From the NCBI GenBank assembly GCA_035578175.1, contig JAQMRL010000014.1:11694274-11758273 (forward strand): DNA of 64,000 nt, given 5' to 3'. Origin of the DNA: Catonia carolina (lineage: Eukaryota > Arthropoda > Insecta > Hemiptera > Achilidae). The translations under genes and the position numbers were made by a program. Shown here piece by piece: positions 1 to 36,141 of the stretch; position 1 is the first letter of the stretch, and the number at the start of each line of letters is the position of its first letter. The notes below the pieces were generated by a model. It was not told the origin of the DNA. It did not search any database and saw nothing but the letters and a program-made list of their open reading frames with translations.

Positions 1-450
1 TATGTGACCCAAATATTCTAGTTTTCCTGTTTTTATACTTTTCATAACTTCTAACTCCTTATTTAAACGTCGGAGCACCTCAACATTGGTAACCTTTTGG
101 ACCCACTGAATTTTCAATATTCTCCTGTAACACCACATTTCGAACGCTTCTATCTTCTTTATGTGTTGTTTCTTCAATGTCCAAGCTTCCATTCCATATA
201 GTACGATAGAAAATACATAACATCTTAGAGCCCTCAATCTGAGAGGCAACTGAAGGTCTTTGTTTGTTAGCATTGTCTTCAATTTTATGAATGCTTGCCT
301 TGCAGTTTCAATTCGTACTTTAATTTCTTTACTTTGGTCATTCTTGCCATCAACCCAGGTTCCCAGATATTTGTATGTCTCTACTTTTTCTATTTGGGTT
401 TGCTCTATTGTTAATGTTTCATTTCCATGTTCTGCTTTCGAGACAATCAT
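1..450 (-). mobile_element. LINE reverse-transcriptase C-terminal fragment, cut by window edge
   Basis: Read on the minus strand from 450 to 1 the frame is open for all 150 codons. It carries the thumb/C-terminal region typical of non-LTR retrotransposon polymerases: a YKYLGTWVDG block, then SIVLYGMEAWTLKK, then EAFEMWCYRRILKIQWV and VTNVEVLRRL, ending in LEYLGHI at the window edge. The upstream catalytic part is missing, so the copy is 5'-truncated near 450. The methionine at 448-450 falls inside the domain and is not a true start. The open frame suggests a fairly young insertion. The clade is not certain. It lies upstream of eEF1A and antisense to it. Confidence 0.85.
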
Positions 451-1681
451 AAAAAACTGCCATAGTGAAAGTAAAATTGATTTAGTTGTTACTAGCCTTA
501 GACAAAATACTTTCTAGTAAAAACTAGTCGTTATTACTATTATCACTTATTATTTTATTTAAAGTCTTCAGTTTTTTTTTATTAAATATCCGAAGATTTA
601 ATATTCTTGTGTCAAGCAACCACGTTAAGATGTGAACAGAAAAATAATCCATGAAAATCTATTCAGGTAACATTTTCTTAGTGGTTCAGGTGGTTGTACA
701 TTATTCTGCTTAATCAAAAGTCCAGGTTTGATTCCAAGCTTGAATTAAAAAGTACAGAAAATACAAAACTATTTTTTTAAAAGTGTATTCAATCCTAGGT
801 TTTTGATTTTGATCTCAGCCACCAAAACTACAAAAAATTATTTTTACAACTGGAGAGCCATAAACTACAGTGAATTGGCAGTTCAAATACATCGAAGAGA
901 AAATAACTGGTTTGAATAACTCACATGACTTTCTCTTACTAAAATAAATAATGAACAATATAACCTATGTTTTTTATCAGTCATGTATGTACGTTACAAT
1001 CTGTTCAATTCAGAACAATAAGCAACCCCATCACCTAAACATAGAAGTAATACCTTTACTAGGATTTGAACCAGAAACCTTCATTACCGAAAATAAAACC
1101 ATTCTTTTGGTGTCTTCAAAGCATTATGATATATCAGTAGATAAACAAAAAAAATGGAAAACCAGACATAATATTGTAATAGCAGTTTTTTTCCCGCGCA
1201 ATAGGGCTGTCTTTAGGCCTGAAGTAAATATAGTTGTGAAAGTTAATGAAAAGTTTAGGTAGACCAGTTTCCATATCAATTTATAAATTTTTAGTATATG
1301 ATTAAATACAATTATTTTGAATTTTTAAATTATAACATTTAAGCAGACTAATTGTTTTTCAATGTATCAGGTAAGACAAGTTTTAATATTATATATGAAA
1401 TAAAAATCAATGAAAAATTTCACGTGTTTTATTGAAAGTATACACAAAATATGTGTAATGAACGTAAGTGCTAAAGAAAAAATTGTTTAAATTTTCTTTC
1501 CAGTTATACCTTTCTAAAGCTACTGTATCCAACAGGCATGATGGTGGTACTTTTGTGTGACAAAGATTGCACAATGGTACTGAAAAAGTTAAAAAATTAG
1601 TTCTGCAATTAAAAATTAGAAAAAAATAGGAAGACAATCATGTCAGACTTATATCAAATCCTGAGTATAAAAAAGTGTTTT
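451..1681. other. AT-rich upstream DNA with one SINE remnant
   Basis: No gene is seen. The short open frames here have no recognisable domain. The only structure I can assign is the antisense SINE remnant listed at 985-1095. Confidence 0.5.
985..1095 (-). repeat. SINE family 3 remnant, internally deleted
   Basis: The minus strand matches the copies at 12724-13005 and 9024-9340. It keeps the box-B-like segment (TGGTTCAAATCC) and the tail with the GATGGGGTTGCTTATTG block, but lacks the middle part that the other copies carry. Confidence 0.6.
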
Positions 1682-1873
1682 GCTGGCCGCATTGTTGCAG
1701 TTGGTAACGTGCTCGCCTCTCATCATGCGGTCCTGGGTTCGAATCCCACTCAGGCACGGCATATTTTCATACGTTACAAAAAATAATTTCATCTTCCATT
1801 GTACAAAAGTTACACCCCAACGTCATTGCTAATGACCGTTGTATTAGATGCGATGTTAAATAAATAAATTTAA
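1682..1873 (+). repeat. tRNA-derived SINE, family 2, with 13-bp target duplication
   Basis: The head looks like a tRNA promoter: a box A-like TGGTAACGTGCTCGCC and a box B GGTTCGAATCC. It is followed by a body ending in GTTAAATAAATAAA. The insertion is flanked by an exact 13-bp direct repeat, AAAAAAGTGTTTT, at 1669-1681 and 1874-1886. It closely matches the copy at 40295-40477. The intact duplication argues for recent retroposition by a LINE enzyme. It is not a tRNA gene: there is no cloverleaf 3' half and the body is SINE-like. Confidence 0.85.
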
Positions 1874-1886
1874 AAAAAAGTGTTTT

Positions 1887-2699
1887 AAATGGGGAACACT
1901 GAATTTCTTAAGAAGTAGGTAAATTAACAATTTATTTTTAACTGTTTTAATAATTATTACTATTATAATTTATTACTTATGCACATGAAAACAATTTCAA
2001 ATTTTTTATTCTGTTTTTAAAGAAGTAGCTAATATGTACATAGTAGGACATAATTACATAAATGTTTTTATTGTGTAAAATTATAAATATTTAAAATGTT
2101 GATACAGTAACACAACTTTTTCTCTTATTTATTAATTTTATTTTGTTATTTTATGTACAAAAAGAAACTTTCGTCGTTTTTATATCTGTGTTACATTTAG
2201 GAAAGTGTAACCTAATTATTATACATTACTACACTGTACAATTTAAAAGATTTTTCAAATTTAATTAGGTTGTGTTCCAGAACAACAGATATGTTATAAT
2301 AAGTATTCTACAAATGAGATTCAACTTATCGTCAGATGAAATAAATTGATGTAACGAACTGAACGAAAAAACAGACACTACAAATTTTGTTTTCCAATCA
2401 TTGAATCAAAATAATTTGATTTTAAATTTACCGGTACTTTAGAGACGTCATACCACACCCATTGGCTGTTCTATGTATTGAGATACCTCCCAATTGTGAA
2501 GTCAATACCCCTGGTTCCGTTTCATGTAAATCTAATTTACCGAAATTATAATTTATTATTTTAAACAAAAATGTTACTGGAAGTGACTTAATATATCTGG
2601 GTTATATATTGTTGTTTCTGTCATTTCTTAATAAGCTCTATTTAAAATTTCTGTACGTTAATATCTGGGCAATGTATTGACCCCTCTAGGAGATATAAC
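1887..2699. other. AT-rich sequence upstream of eEF1A
   Basis: No open reading frame or repeat that I recognise. It presumably includes distal promoter sequence of eEF1A. Confidence 0.5.
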
Positions 2700-2756
2700 A
2701 ATTTTGTTGCTATCGCCTTCCTGCGCATGAGCGACTGGTTTGTCTTCCTCTTTCTA
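2700..2756 (+). promoter_or_regulatory. Putative eEF1A core promoter with NRF-1/EWG-like site and TOP start
   Basis: TGCGCATGAGCG at 2722-2733 is one or two bases from the palindromic NRF-1/EWG consensus. Just downstream, 2744-2755 is a run of 12 pyrimidines (CTTCCTCTTTCT). This fits the 5' terminal oligopyrimidine (TOP) start that ribosomal-protein and eEF1A mRNAs use for growth- and TOR-dependent translation. No convincing TATA box is seen at -30. The transcription start is inferred to lie near 2744-2748, from the TOP motif and the downstream splice donor only. Confidence 0.55.
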
Positions 2757-2771
2757 CCGTGGCACTTGGAG
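2744..2771 (+). other. eEF1A exon 1 (5' UTR, non-coding), predicted
   Basis: The short leader begins with the pyrimidine tract and ends in GGAG followed by GTGAGT at 2772, a strong splice donor. A tiny untranslated first exon followed by a long first intron is the usual arrangement of animal eEF1A genes. The next usable acceptor before the start codon ends at 9526. The exact 5' end needs transcript data. Confidence 0.55.
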
Positions 2772-5700
2772 GTGAGTGCAGCTCTGTGTTTTGTACGCTG
2801 TGTTTTATCGTATTATAAGTTTTGTTGTGTTTGCCATCCACTCTCAGGTAGTTATTTAATCTATTGGGTTAATTTCAATAATTATTCTGACACCGCGGTT
2901 AAATAGTTTTTATGGAAAATATTAGTTTTTTCGAAAAAATCTGTTGTATCTTAGTCTCGTTGTGGAAGCCGGTCCGTAGGTTGTAGTAAAATTCCATAGC
3001 CTAGTTCGCATTTTCTAAGATTTTGGTATAAAGCTTTTGTATTTAGTGTAATATTAGTAGGTTGTTGTTAATTATTAATATTTTGTTAAAATAGTTTGTA
3101 AAACATCTATAAATTGACTTTTAATGATCACCACGTTTTCGTAGTCGCCATGTTTAGCATTCTTCATAAATTATTGATTTCTAATTTCGTCTGTAATGAT
3201 TTTTCAGTATATATTTAGAAGTATCTCATTGTGTGTTGTTTATAGGTATCGTAATTTTATAAATTTTTGTAATTTGTTAGTGATTTTTAGTTGAAATTAA
3301 TCCGGCGAGGCCCTCTTATAACGGTAATCGATACAGCACCTTTTTGCATCGAGATTCTTGCACAACAGGCCTACACCAAACCACGTCATCTGCCCTATTT
3401 GATTTTAAATTTGTTATTTGCATATTTTTTGAACGTATCGTTTAAGAAAATTCTTTAAAATTCAATGTTGAATTGCTGGAAAAGTTCCATGACCGGCAGA
3501 CGGATAAGGGGTAGGGTTGTCTAGGTCTGGAGTCGTCAAGGCCGTTTGACCTTTTTTCCGAAACGTGGTTCGAATAACTGTATTATAATTGATGATTTTG
3601 TTAAATTTAAAGCATTCTTTTGTTTATATAATCTTGTTAAGTGCCAGGTTGGCTGTATTCTAATTTATTGACTTTTGATTTTGCATGAATTTACTTCAGT
3701 ATGTTAAGTTTTGTGAATTGGTCTTTTCATTACTTTCTAGCTTTTAGTCATAATTAATAAATAGATTATGCATTTTGTAAAGTTCACAAATAATTTAAAA
3801 TCTTTAGCCTATACTTGGTATTCTTATTATTTGTGATGTCCTAATTTGTGTTAATGATTTTAGATCTATTAAATTTTTTTCTTTGTTTTAATGTAGGCAT
3901 GGTGCTTTTAAAAGTAAATTGTAATTATATTTTAATGATTTTGTTTGTAATTTTTGTCCTCTTGGGTGAAATTTGTGTCGCAGTATTTCAATCAACATGT
4001 CCATTTTTTAAGTTAACAATTTAATAAATATGGTTTAAAATATTTTCAAATTTAAGATTGTAATGTCTGTGAGTGTATTGGGGGAATTTTTTAGTTAAAT
4101 AATTTATCTATCGTTATTTTAAGATTTAAATTTTCAGTTGCAAGTGGTATTCTATATTTTTTGTCACGTAATTCCTTTCACTAATTTTTTTAAGAATTTT
4201 GTGTAATTTCATTAAAGATTGAGCTTTTATAAAATATACTGTATTGTTTTTGCATTAAATTTGGATGCAGTTTTAGAATATCAGGTGGCACCATGTGGCA
4301 ATGCCACATGGCCATTGTGTTAAGATAATTTTAGCTACCATGTGCTTTGTACTTTACTGATGTCATGTAACTTTGTTTAGAATTAATTTTTTTTTATTGC
4401 TTATAGTTTCCCATGTACAGATTTTTAACAGAATTTTTTTTATGAAAAACAAGTATTATGGCAATTTTTTTAACGCAACTTCTGACATTTGGTTTAATAA
4501 TGTTGAATTACTTATGCCTGTTTTTGTTATATTTTAGCCCTAATTAGATAATCTAAGATTGCATTTCGTATGTAAAATTTTAAAGAGTTAGTCGATTTTG
4601 TATTCTGCAATATGGGTGGGTACTTAGCAGAAATATTTTGTGAAAAGTTGACCGTTGTGAAGTTTTTTTAATATGAAAAGTTTTAAGTATTACTTAAACT
4701 TTAAAAGTATCAAATTGTATTATTTACTGCAATATTAAATTTCCTTTTTTAGATTGCTGTAGGGTGACTCAGTTGCATATTTCATGCTGTGAATAGCACC
4801 GTGAGTCATAAAAAAATATTGCACAATCATTAGAAAATTATTGATCTTTTTTTGTCTGCTTCAATTGTTTCTTAATAAGAAAGCATTAATATTTTTTACG
4901 ACGGGAAATCTATTGTGTTTATTAAATACCAATTTTTATAAATTCCTGTTGATTTATCGATGTCTGTATTTCCACTGAAGAAATTAGATAAAAGTTTTTT
5001 AAAGAATGTTTTTCACATGAGAAATTTTTTGCTCAAAATATTTAGTGTAATTGCAATGGTTATTAAAGTTGCTTTTTTGTCAGTTTTAAGATTTTGAAAA
5101 TAGACCTTGTTAAACCACATTCGTAGCCTCAAATTTTCTATTGAAAGTATATCTATTTTGTATAAATTGGTTTAATTTATTTTAAAATTCATAAGCATAT
5201 TTTTGTGGAATCGTGTGATTTGTTTGAAATAATAATTGGCTTAAAAGTTGTTTATTAAATTAAAACAACTATGTTCTAATAAACTGTTATGGTGAAGTAG
5301 GTTTTAATGAAAAATCACATTAAAATGTTGAGTTTATTTTAGTTAAGTAAAAATTAATTTAGGCATATTTTAAAATTACTGTGCCTTAAATTAAGATTGT
5401 CGCATAATATTGGAACAACTAATTTTTTTTCGCTTGGAGAAAAGAGGACTAGCATGTGTTGCATATTTCCATAATTTTTCCCAAGTTTTTTTTTAGGTAT
5501 AGTGTAATTCACTTAATACGATTTTCATGGTCCACCACAAATTAGCTTCGTAGCCGAGAAGTGACAGACAATCTTAAGAGAGTATTCTTCAAAGAAATTA
5601 TTATTGAAGGCAGAAAAGTGTTCATACATTTAACATTGTGTTATGTAAGAAAATATTAATAGTAATTACATGTAGGTTGGATGTAATATATTAATAAATG

Positions 5701-6059
5701 TTAAAATACATCTTTTTTTTGAACATCACTTTAAATTAATAAAAAAAAACAAATAAATAATACCATTAATGCACACATATGTACATAACTCATACGTTGT
5801 AACTCATAATGAACTTTCCATAACTTTTTTTTAAAAGTCGTCAATTTTGACTGGTTATTAGGTAGGATTGAATGTGTATTAAGCGGAAACATATACACTT
5901 GTTTTATCTTATTAATTGACGGAATATATGAAAACCATATGTTAAGCAGCAAACTGTTTTAGCCGTGAGCATATTAAACAGATACTACAGTATCTGTAGT
6001 AAATTGTCTAGTATGTGATGAAAAGTATTTTCACCGCATCAAAATACAAAAGTATTTTA

Positions 6060-6456
6060 TTTGTGCGGTTCCAAGCTCCTTGTAATTGTGGGGTGAAGGG
6101 TACGGGTGAGGTATAATGAATGAGTGATGCATGCTGGGAGTTTTATTACTCTGATACAAAACATTCGTTTTCAAACTTTCCCTATTTAACATATTTGTTT
6201 GTATTTATTACATTTATTTATTTACATATTTTGATATAAATTGGTAGGTTAAATATTATGAATCCGACCAAATGAATAACCTGGTAGGTATTTGTTAAAT
6301 TAATGCGCTGGATAAGAATATTTTTTTAGTCTAGTTAGTACACGCTACCACTACAAATGCATCAGCTGTGAAACACTACTAACTCATTCATTCTCCCACT
6401 ACTATAACAACGCACTGCATTCCACAACAACTACACGCAGCTGGGACTCTAGCAAT
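6060..6456 (+). mobile_element. MITE family A, copy 1
   Basis: About 400 bp, closely matching 22738-23196. The ends form an imperfect inverted repeat of about 25-30 bp: GGTTCCAAGCTCCTTGTAAT on the left, and on the right CAACTACACGCAGCTGGGAC followed by TCTAGCAAT. There is no coding capacity, so it must have moved with proteins supplied by another element. The target duplication is not clear. Confidence 0.65.
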
Positions 6457-6700
6457 AGTTGTTTCAGGCTGTGAAGTTTATAGTTGTTGCATAAGGTTGT
6501 TGAATTTTCTAGTGCTTCTCTGTATTTACATGTTTTGTAGTTTGTAATATTAAAAAGAAAAATTATGTACCTTTAAATTTGTCTTTTCTAGATTAAAAGA
6601 ATTTCTTTTCTATGGAGGCCTATGATTTAATTTCACTTTAAATGTTAGGTTATGAATGTTAATGGTTTTGGAAAAGTCTGAATTTAATTTATTATTTTTA

Positions 6701-7646
6701 CTTTGTCTTGCCTATATGAATATATAGAAAAAAAAGTATTGTTTTCATGTCTATTTTTCAAAATTTATCGGATTTTTTTCGAGTTTTAATCGGATCTACA
6801 CGTTTTCAGACCCCCTGAACCAAAAAAAAAAAACATGTTTTTTAGTTATTGGTCTGTGTGTGAACAGAATATCTCAAGAACAGAACATCATTCGAACTTG
6901 GAACTTAAGTTACCTACCACTACCGGACCCGACACAAACATTTTCATTAAAATCGGTCAACCAGAAGTAGTAGTTGATTTGTGTAATTTTTCACTTTTTT
7001 TGCGATTTTCTCAAAAACTGGTCCTACGATTTTATTTAAAATCGCTTGGTTTACTAAAAAAATTTATGCCCTACAAGATAAGGGTAGGCGCCATGTTTGC
7101 CAAAATTCTTAATGAGGCTGTTTTCACGTTAAAAAATTGTTTTTTGAAGATTACGGCTTTAATATGCATTTTAGCGCAGAAATTTATACTATAAAAGTTG
7201 TAAAGAATTTAAAATTCTACAACTTCTATTTCCTACATTTTTTTTGTATAACGCTTAGTTTAGCCGTAATTAGCGATTTTGGTTTTTTTATGAAAACTTA
7301 TGAAAAATCAATTTTTTTTTAAGATTTCGGTGTTAGTATGCATTTTACGACAAAAGTGTATATAATAAAATTATAGGAAATTAAAAAATCTTCCAACTTT
7401 TAATTTAAGCATTTTTCTGTACAGAGCCTAGTTTAGCATGATAGTGATTTTTCGTATTTTTAAGCCAAACTGAGGTTGATTTTCATTTTACGTCTTTACT
7501 TTAACATTTTACATCACTCTTGATTAAAATAAGGTTATGTTTTTTGAGGTTAGTTTTTTGTTTATTTGTAATGTTTTATTATGAATGTTAGGTTATATTG
7601 GTCAATATTTGCATTGGCAAGAGAAAGTTGTGTGTTTCACACCAGA
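6701..7646 (+). mobile_element. R950 repeat, copy 1 (full length)
   Basis: Starts with CTTTGTCTTGCCTATATGAA and ends with the inverted block GGCAAGAGAAAGTT plus the hairpin TGTGTTTCACACCAGA. The internal landmarks appear in order: the TTTCAGACCCCCTGAAC block, the ATATCTCAAGAACAGAACAT block, the TCGGTCAACCAGAAGTAGTA block and two related modules near 7145-7300 and 7320-7470. It lacks the TG microsatellite present in most other copies. It is non-coding; the open frames across it are unrelated to known proteins. Confidence 0.85.
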
Positions 7647-7734
7647 TTTTTGTTTGTTGTATTGGGTAAAGTTTTTGTGGCATGGCGTCACTTTAGTGCA
7701 AAGTTTTTTTGTGGTGGACCAAAATTATACAACT

Positions 7735-8115
7735 GCCTGCCTGTTGATTAAAAAAAAGTTATGTTTAATTTGTTTGTTAGGTTTGAGAAAATTTGAGTTG
7801 AATAGTTTGATTTTTTGGAAATTTAGGAAAACTTCATTTCTATTGTGTATTCATATACATGGTGTAAGTAAATATGGTATGGTCGTAATAGAGCTTTAAA
7901 AAATTCAGAATTTATTATTTTTAGCTGCTTTATTGTGTTAAGTTTTTGTACAATGTCTCCTTACAACTCCTGCCCAAATAACGTTGATAAATTGTTTATT
8001 GTTCGGTTTGAGAAAATTTAGGTTGAATGTTTTAATTTTTTGGAATTTTAGGAAAACTCACACTTATATTGCGTATAGTATAACATAGTATTAGAAAAAA
8101 TTGCCCTATTCTAGC
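7735..8115 (+). repeat. Diverged tandem duplication, unit about 215 bp
   Basis: The stretch GGTTTGAGAAAATTT.. GTTGAAT.. TTTTTTGGAA.. TTTAGGAAAACT occurs near 7780-7840 and again near 7995-8057, each followed by a TAGCTGCTT block. It lies directly downstream of R950 copy 1. No coding potential is seen. Confidence 0.5.
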
Positions 8116-9011
8116 TGCTTAGATCACTGGATGGAGAAGAGATTTTCACGATATACAGTTAATGAAAAATAACAGAATCTTTCTGCAGCTTAGTAAATTA
8201 AGAAAATCAAGAACGAGAATATATCAGTTTTTTTTATATATTTCTCAACATGAAATTTTTTAATTTAGTGAATTTTTTTTGTAATATATTTGTGCAATTA
8301 ATTTATTTTCTTTAGATTTTTACATAATCAGATTCTTTTCTTGGTTAATTATTGTATTATCTTTAAAATTAATCATTTCTAATCTCTAGTCATCACATGG
8401 GAATGTACGATTGTACTTAGTTCATTAGCTAATACATCATTAATATGTATATGCCTGAATAGATTTTATGGGATTTTGAAAATTATTTTGAATAATTCAG
8501 ATTATTTCAAATGTATGAAATTTAAGTTTTAATTTAAAAAAGGGCTTTTAAGTATTTTTACTCCTATTCATAAGGTAAATTCTCCATTGTTAGTGATCCA
8601 TGTGGTCAGAAAAGGGAGTTTGTAGTTTTCTTCACTGCTTGTATGTATAAATAAAGGGATGAAAGTTGCATTTTCTGTATTGTAACCATATTTTAGTTTC
8701 AACTGTAGCTTGTTTTTGGCAGTTAATATATATTGTGATGAGAGATGGCTGTTATTTATTTTGCAGTTTCATTTGTGTAAATAAATGTCTTTTTAGTTCT
8801 CAAGCAAAGTGGATTGGCAAACTTTTTTTTTATATATTTCGGAAGAGCAGAGGATTATGCCCATAATCGAATTATTTATTGTAGAGATTAATATTTTTCA
8901 ATGAAATTTGTATGGATGACTTAACCAAGTCTACAATGTAATGTATTTTTGTTAAAAAAATTTTTGCTTTTAAAAATTCCTTACAATACTGGTGTAAAAA
9001 TAGTTTTTAAA
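8116..9011. other. AT-rich intron sequence, nothing recognised
   Basis: Distal part of intron 1. No element ends or protein homology are seen. Confidence 0.5.
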
Positions 9012-9023
9012 TTAAAAGGTAGA

Positions 9024-9340
9024 TTTTTTTTTTAATCCCTAATGTGTGTACGTTGTAATCTGTTCAATTCAGAACAATAAGCAACCCAATGAGATGAGGA
9101 TGATTTGTATGACATGTAAATGAGGTTGTAGTCTTGTACAGACCCAGGGCGACCATTCCTGAGAGAGTATGGTTAATTGAACCCCAACTATCGAAGTACA
9201 CCGGTAACCACTGTCTAGTATTCAAATCCATATAAAAGTAACTATTTTTACTTTGAATTAAACCAGGAACCTTCGTCTCCAAAAATCAGCTGTTACACAG
9301 CTAATTTTTGTGACGACTACCTCTAGACCAACCTGGTGGG
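9024..9340 (-). repeat. SINE family 3 with 12-bp target duplication
   Basis: Flanked by the exact repeat TTAAAAGGTAGA at 9012-9023 and 9341-9352. On the minus strand it begins CCCACCAGGTTGGTCTAGAG, carries a box B-like CCTGGTTTAATTC, and ends in a short A tail (T run 9024-9032). Compared with the copy at 12724-13005 it carries about 25-30 extra bases between the box A-like and box B-like parts. Confidence 0.85.
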
Positions 9341-9526
9341 TTAAAAGGTAGAATCATTAAAATTTCAGTTTTACTAAAAATGCGTTCAGGGTATATTTAA
9401 TTAAAAACCGGCTATGAAATTGGTTGATCCTCTGTTCTTACCTATTTAATACTTACAAGTGAAGCTTAATTGTATTGAGCTTTTAAAATATTAGTATTAT
9501 TTATAAATGTTTTGTTTTTTGTTCAG

Positions 9527-33907
<24,381 letters not shown>

Positions 33908-34855
33908 CTAGGTGTGTCAGGCCCACAATGCTTCCCTGCACGCTGCCTTCTGTTCGTACCCAAGCAACCCTCTTTCCATCGCAAAGAGTTTCGAAGGAAA
34001 GGCTAACATTGGCCGTTTAATTATTTACATTATATAAATAACCTCTATATAATTATACAACAATATATATGTAACTATTATTCGAAACTTAATTAAACTA
34101 CTACTATTATTACTACTACAATATTATTAATCCAACTAAATATGAAAAACATTAAATTCATTTGAAACATGTTGTACGATTAAAAGAAAAAGATGCAGGT
34201 TTCATCAAGACTAAAATTTTATTTGATTAACCATCCGTATAGATTTTGTAATTGTTTAATTTTTCTGATTATTAATTTTATTTGTGTTGTATGTAATAAT
34301 GTCTGGGAGACTGAGCACGTTTTTGTTTCCGTTTCTTCTTTTTTTAACTTTTATTTATATTTAGATGACTTTGTGTTACGATGTAATTAATTTTTATGAA
34401 TTTATTATTTTATTAATTGATATAGTTTATTTGTTATAATATATATTATTGTATTTTTGAACGCTGTGAGAATGGACAGGGAGGCAGTTTTGTAGGTTGC
34501 GATGACTAATTTTTTTTATGTTGTTATATATAATATATAATACAATACGATGTGATGAAGAGAAGAACGCTTTATTTTTGTTTTATTTCTTTGTTTATCT
34601 TAATATCTCTTACGATTAATTATTTGAATAAGTTGTTTTTGTATCTTTTTATGGTGATGATGATTTAATATATATAGCAGATTCAACATCATTTGTTGTT
34701 TTTCATCGTTTGAAACGTGATTTCGACGATGTTTATAAAAAACGCAACTGCAAAGTTGTACGCATCTTAGATTTACGTTTTCAAAGTTATATGACGGTAA
34801 TATATTATTTGATTTAAAAAAGGATGAAAATAAAGAAGCTTCATGACATGGAGAA
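33908..34855 (+). other. eEF1A 3' UTR, predicted
   Basis: Follows the stop codon. AT-rich with no transposon that I recognise, unlike the DNA on both sides, which fits transcribed UTR under constraint. Ends after AATAAA at 34829-34834. A shorter form ending near 34200 (ATTAAA at about 34178) is possible. Confidence 0.6.
34829..34834 (+). terminator. Polyadenylation signal AATAAA of eEF1A
   Basis: A canonical hexamer, followed about 35 bp later by the GT-rich run TTTGGTTTTGGTTTTTTT (34863-34880), the usual downstream element. The cleavage site is probably near 34850-34858. Confidence 0.6.
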
Positions 34856-34859
34856 AAGC

Positions 34860-35186
34860 ATCTTTGGTTTTGGTTTTTTTATTTGTTATATGAAACCAGT
34901 GAAATGCTTACGCATTGATGCAAGAATAGGTTTTACGTAAAAATTTATGAGTTTTATTCAATTAAAAAGCGAGTGGGTGTGAAATTTTAAAACACGATTG
35001 TTTTCTGTATTTCAGAAATTTATTATGTGTAACGCATCAAGTTCAAGACCTTTTATAATCCTTTAAGAGCTGTATGAGCACTGAAGATTATCATATTAGT
35101 TTGGAATTCCCACTATAAAATAGTGTTAATTTCTTAAAACTATAGGGTTATAAAAAATGGTTTTTGTTATCTCTGTTGATGAGTTA
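34860..35186. other. Downstream of eEF1A, nothing recognised
   Basis: AT-rich; no gene or repeat seen. Confidence 0.5.
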
Positions 35187-35188
35187 TA

Positions 35189-36141
35189 CAAGGTCTGGCT
35201 ATTAAATAACGAGACTGACGTAAAAAAAATTATTTTTATTTTATACATAATCACTTATTGTCACCTTCAATATACACTCCTCTATTCCTACACCGCGCCA
35301 TGCGAATTTTCCATTGTTGGAAACAGTGCTGGAAGTTATCTTCTGTCAGCTCCTTCAGGACACGTGCCGCTTTCTCTTTACAGCGTCCAAAGACTCAAAT
35401 CTTGTTTATTTTAATGCAGATTTCACCTTGGGGAACAGGTAGAAGATAATAACATGATGAAACGTGGTTTTTTTACTTATGATTCGGACACAAAGCGCCA
35501 ATCCATGCATTGGAAGAGCCAGATTTCACAGAGAGCCATAAAAGCTTGAATGAGCAAGTCAAAATTTAAAGCAACATGATGGTTTTTTTTATATCCATGG
35601 GATTGTGTACCTTTACTGGGTTCCTGAAGGTCAAACAATTAATCAATATAACTACCTTGAGGTACTCTCTAAACTATGTCAAAGAGTAGGAAAACACACC
35701 CCGAAATGTGGAAGGACAAATCATGGGTTCTCCGCAAGACAATGCGCCAGCTCATTCCGCGTTATCTGTCAAAAGGTTCCCAGCCAAGTAGAGCATCTCA
35801 GTGTTGAACATCACCTTATTCACCAGATCTTGCCCCATGTAACTTTACCTGTTCCCTAACGTGAAATCTGCATTAAAACTGACAAGATTTGAGTCTGTGG
35901 AAGCTGTAAGAGAGAAAGCGGCATGTGTCCTGAAGGAGCTGACAGAAGATGACTTCCAGCACTGTTTCCGACAATGGAAAATTTGCATGGAGCGTTGTAG
36001 GGGTAGAGGAGTGTATATTAAAGGTGACAATAAGTGATTATGTTTAAAATTATTATGATTAAATTATTTATTAATTATTATGATTATGTTTAAAAAGTTT
36101 TATACATCAGTTTCGTTATTTAATTAATAACCACACCTCTA
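35189..36141 (+). mobile_element. Fold-back mariner derivative, copy A
   Basis: Both ends derive from the 3' end of the same mariner: the left 35189 to about 35446 is the inverted copy of the right (about 35843-36141). The end motif is AAGGTCTGGCTATTAAATAA on the left, and its counterpart on the right with TA flanks. The middle (about 35447-35842) keeps part of the transposase (VYLYWVPEGQTINQYNYLEV block; LEHH.. and APC.. region degraded). The breakpoint matches that of copy B at 52824-53747. It is frame-broken and cannot make transposase. Confidence 0.8.

Larger units (their letters stand above)
2772..9526 (+). other. eEF1A intron 1 (6.76 kb), with transposon insertions
   Basis: Bounded by GTGAGT at 2772 and a T-rich tract plus CAG ending at 9526. 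From 2772 to about 6059 the sequence is AT-rich with no gene or recognisable element. After that come a MITE (6060-6456), an R950 copy (6701-7646), a diverged tandem duplication (7735-8115) and a SINE (9024-9340). Confidence 0.6.

Noticed and set aside
690..760. tRNA-like boxes (TGGTTCAGGTGG and AGGTTTGATTCC)
   Set aside because: The spacing is roughly SINE-like, but no second copy, tail or target duplication was found.
1682..1760. Genuine tRNA gene
   Set aside because: Boxes A and B are present, but the 3' half does not pair into a cloverleaf, and the unit recurs with target duplications; it is a SINE.
6835..7194. 119-codon open frame in R950 copy 1
   Set aside because: The frame is not kept in other R950 copies, so it is not a conserved protein.
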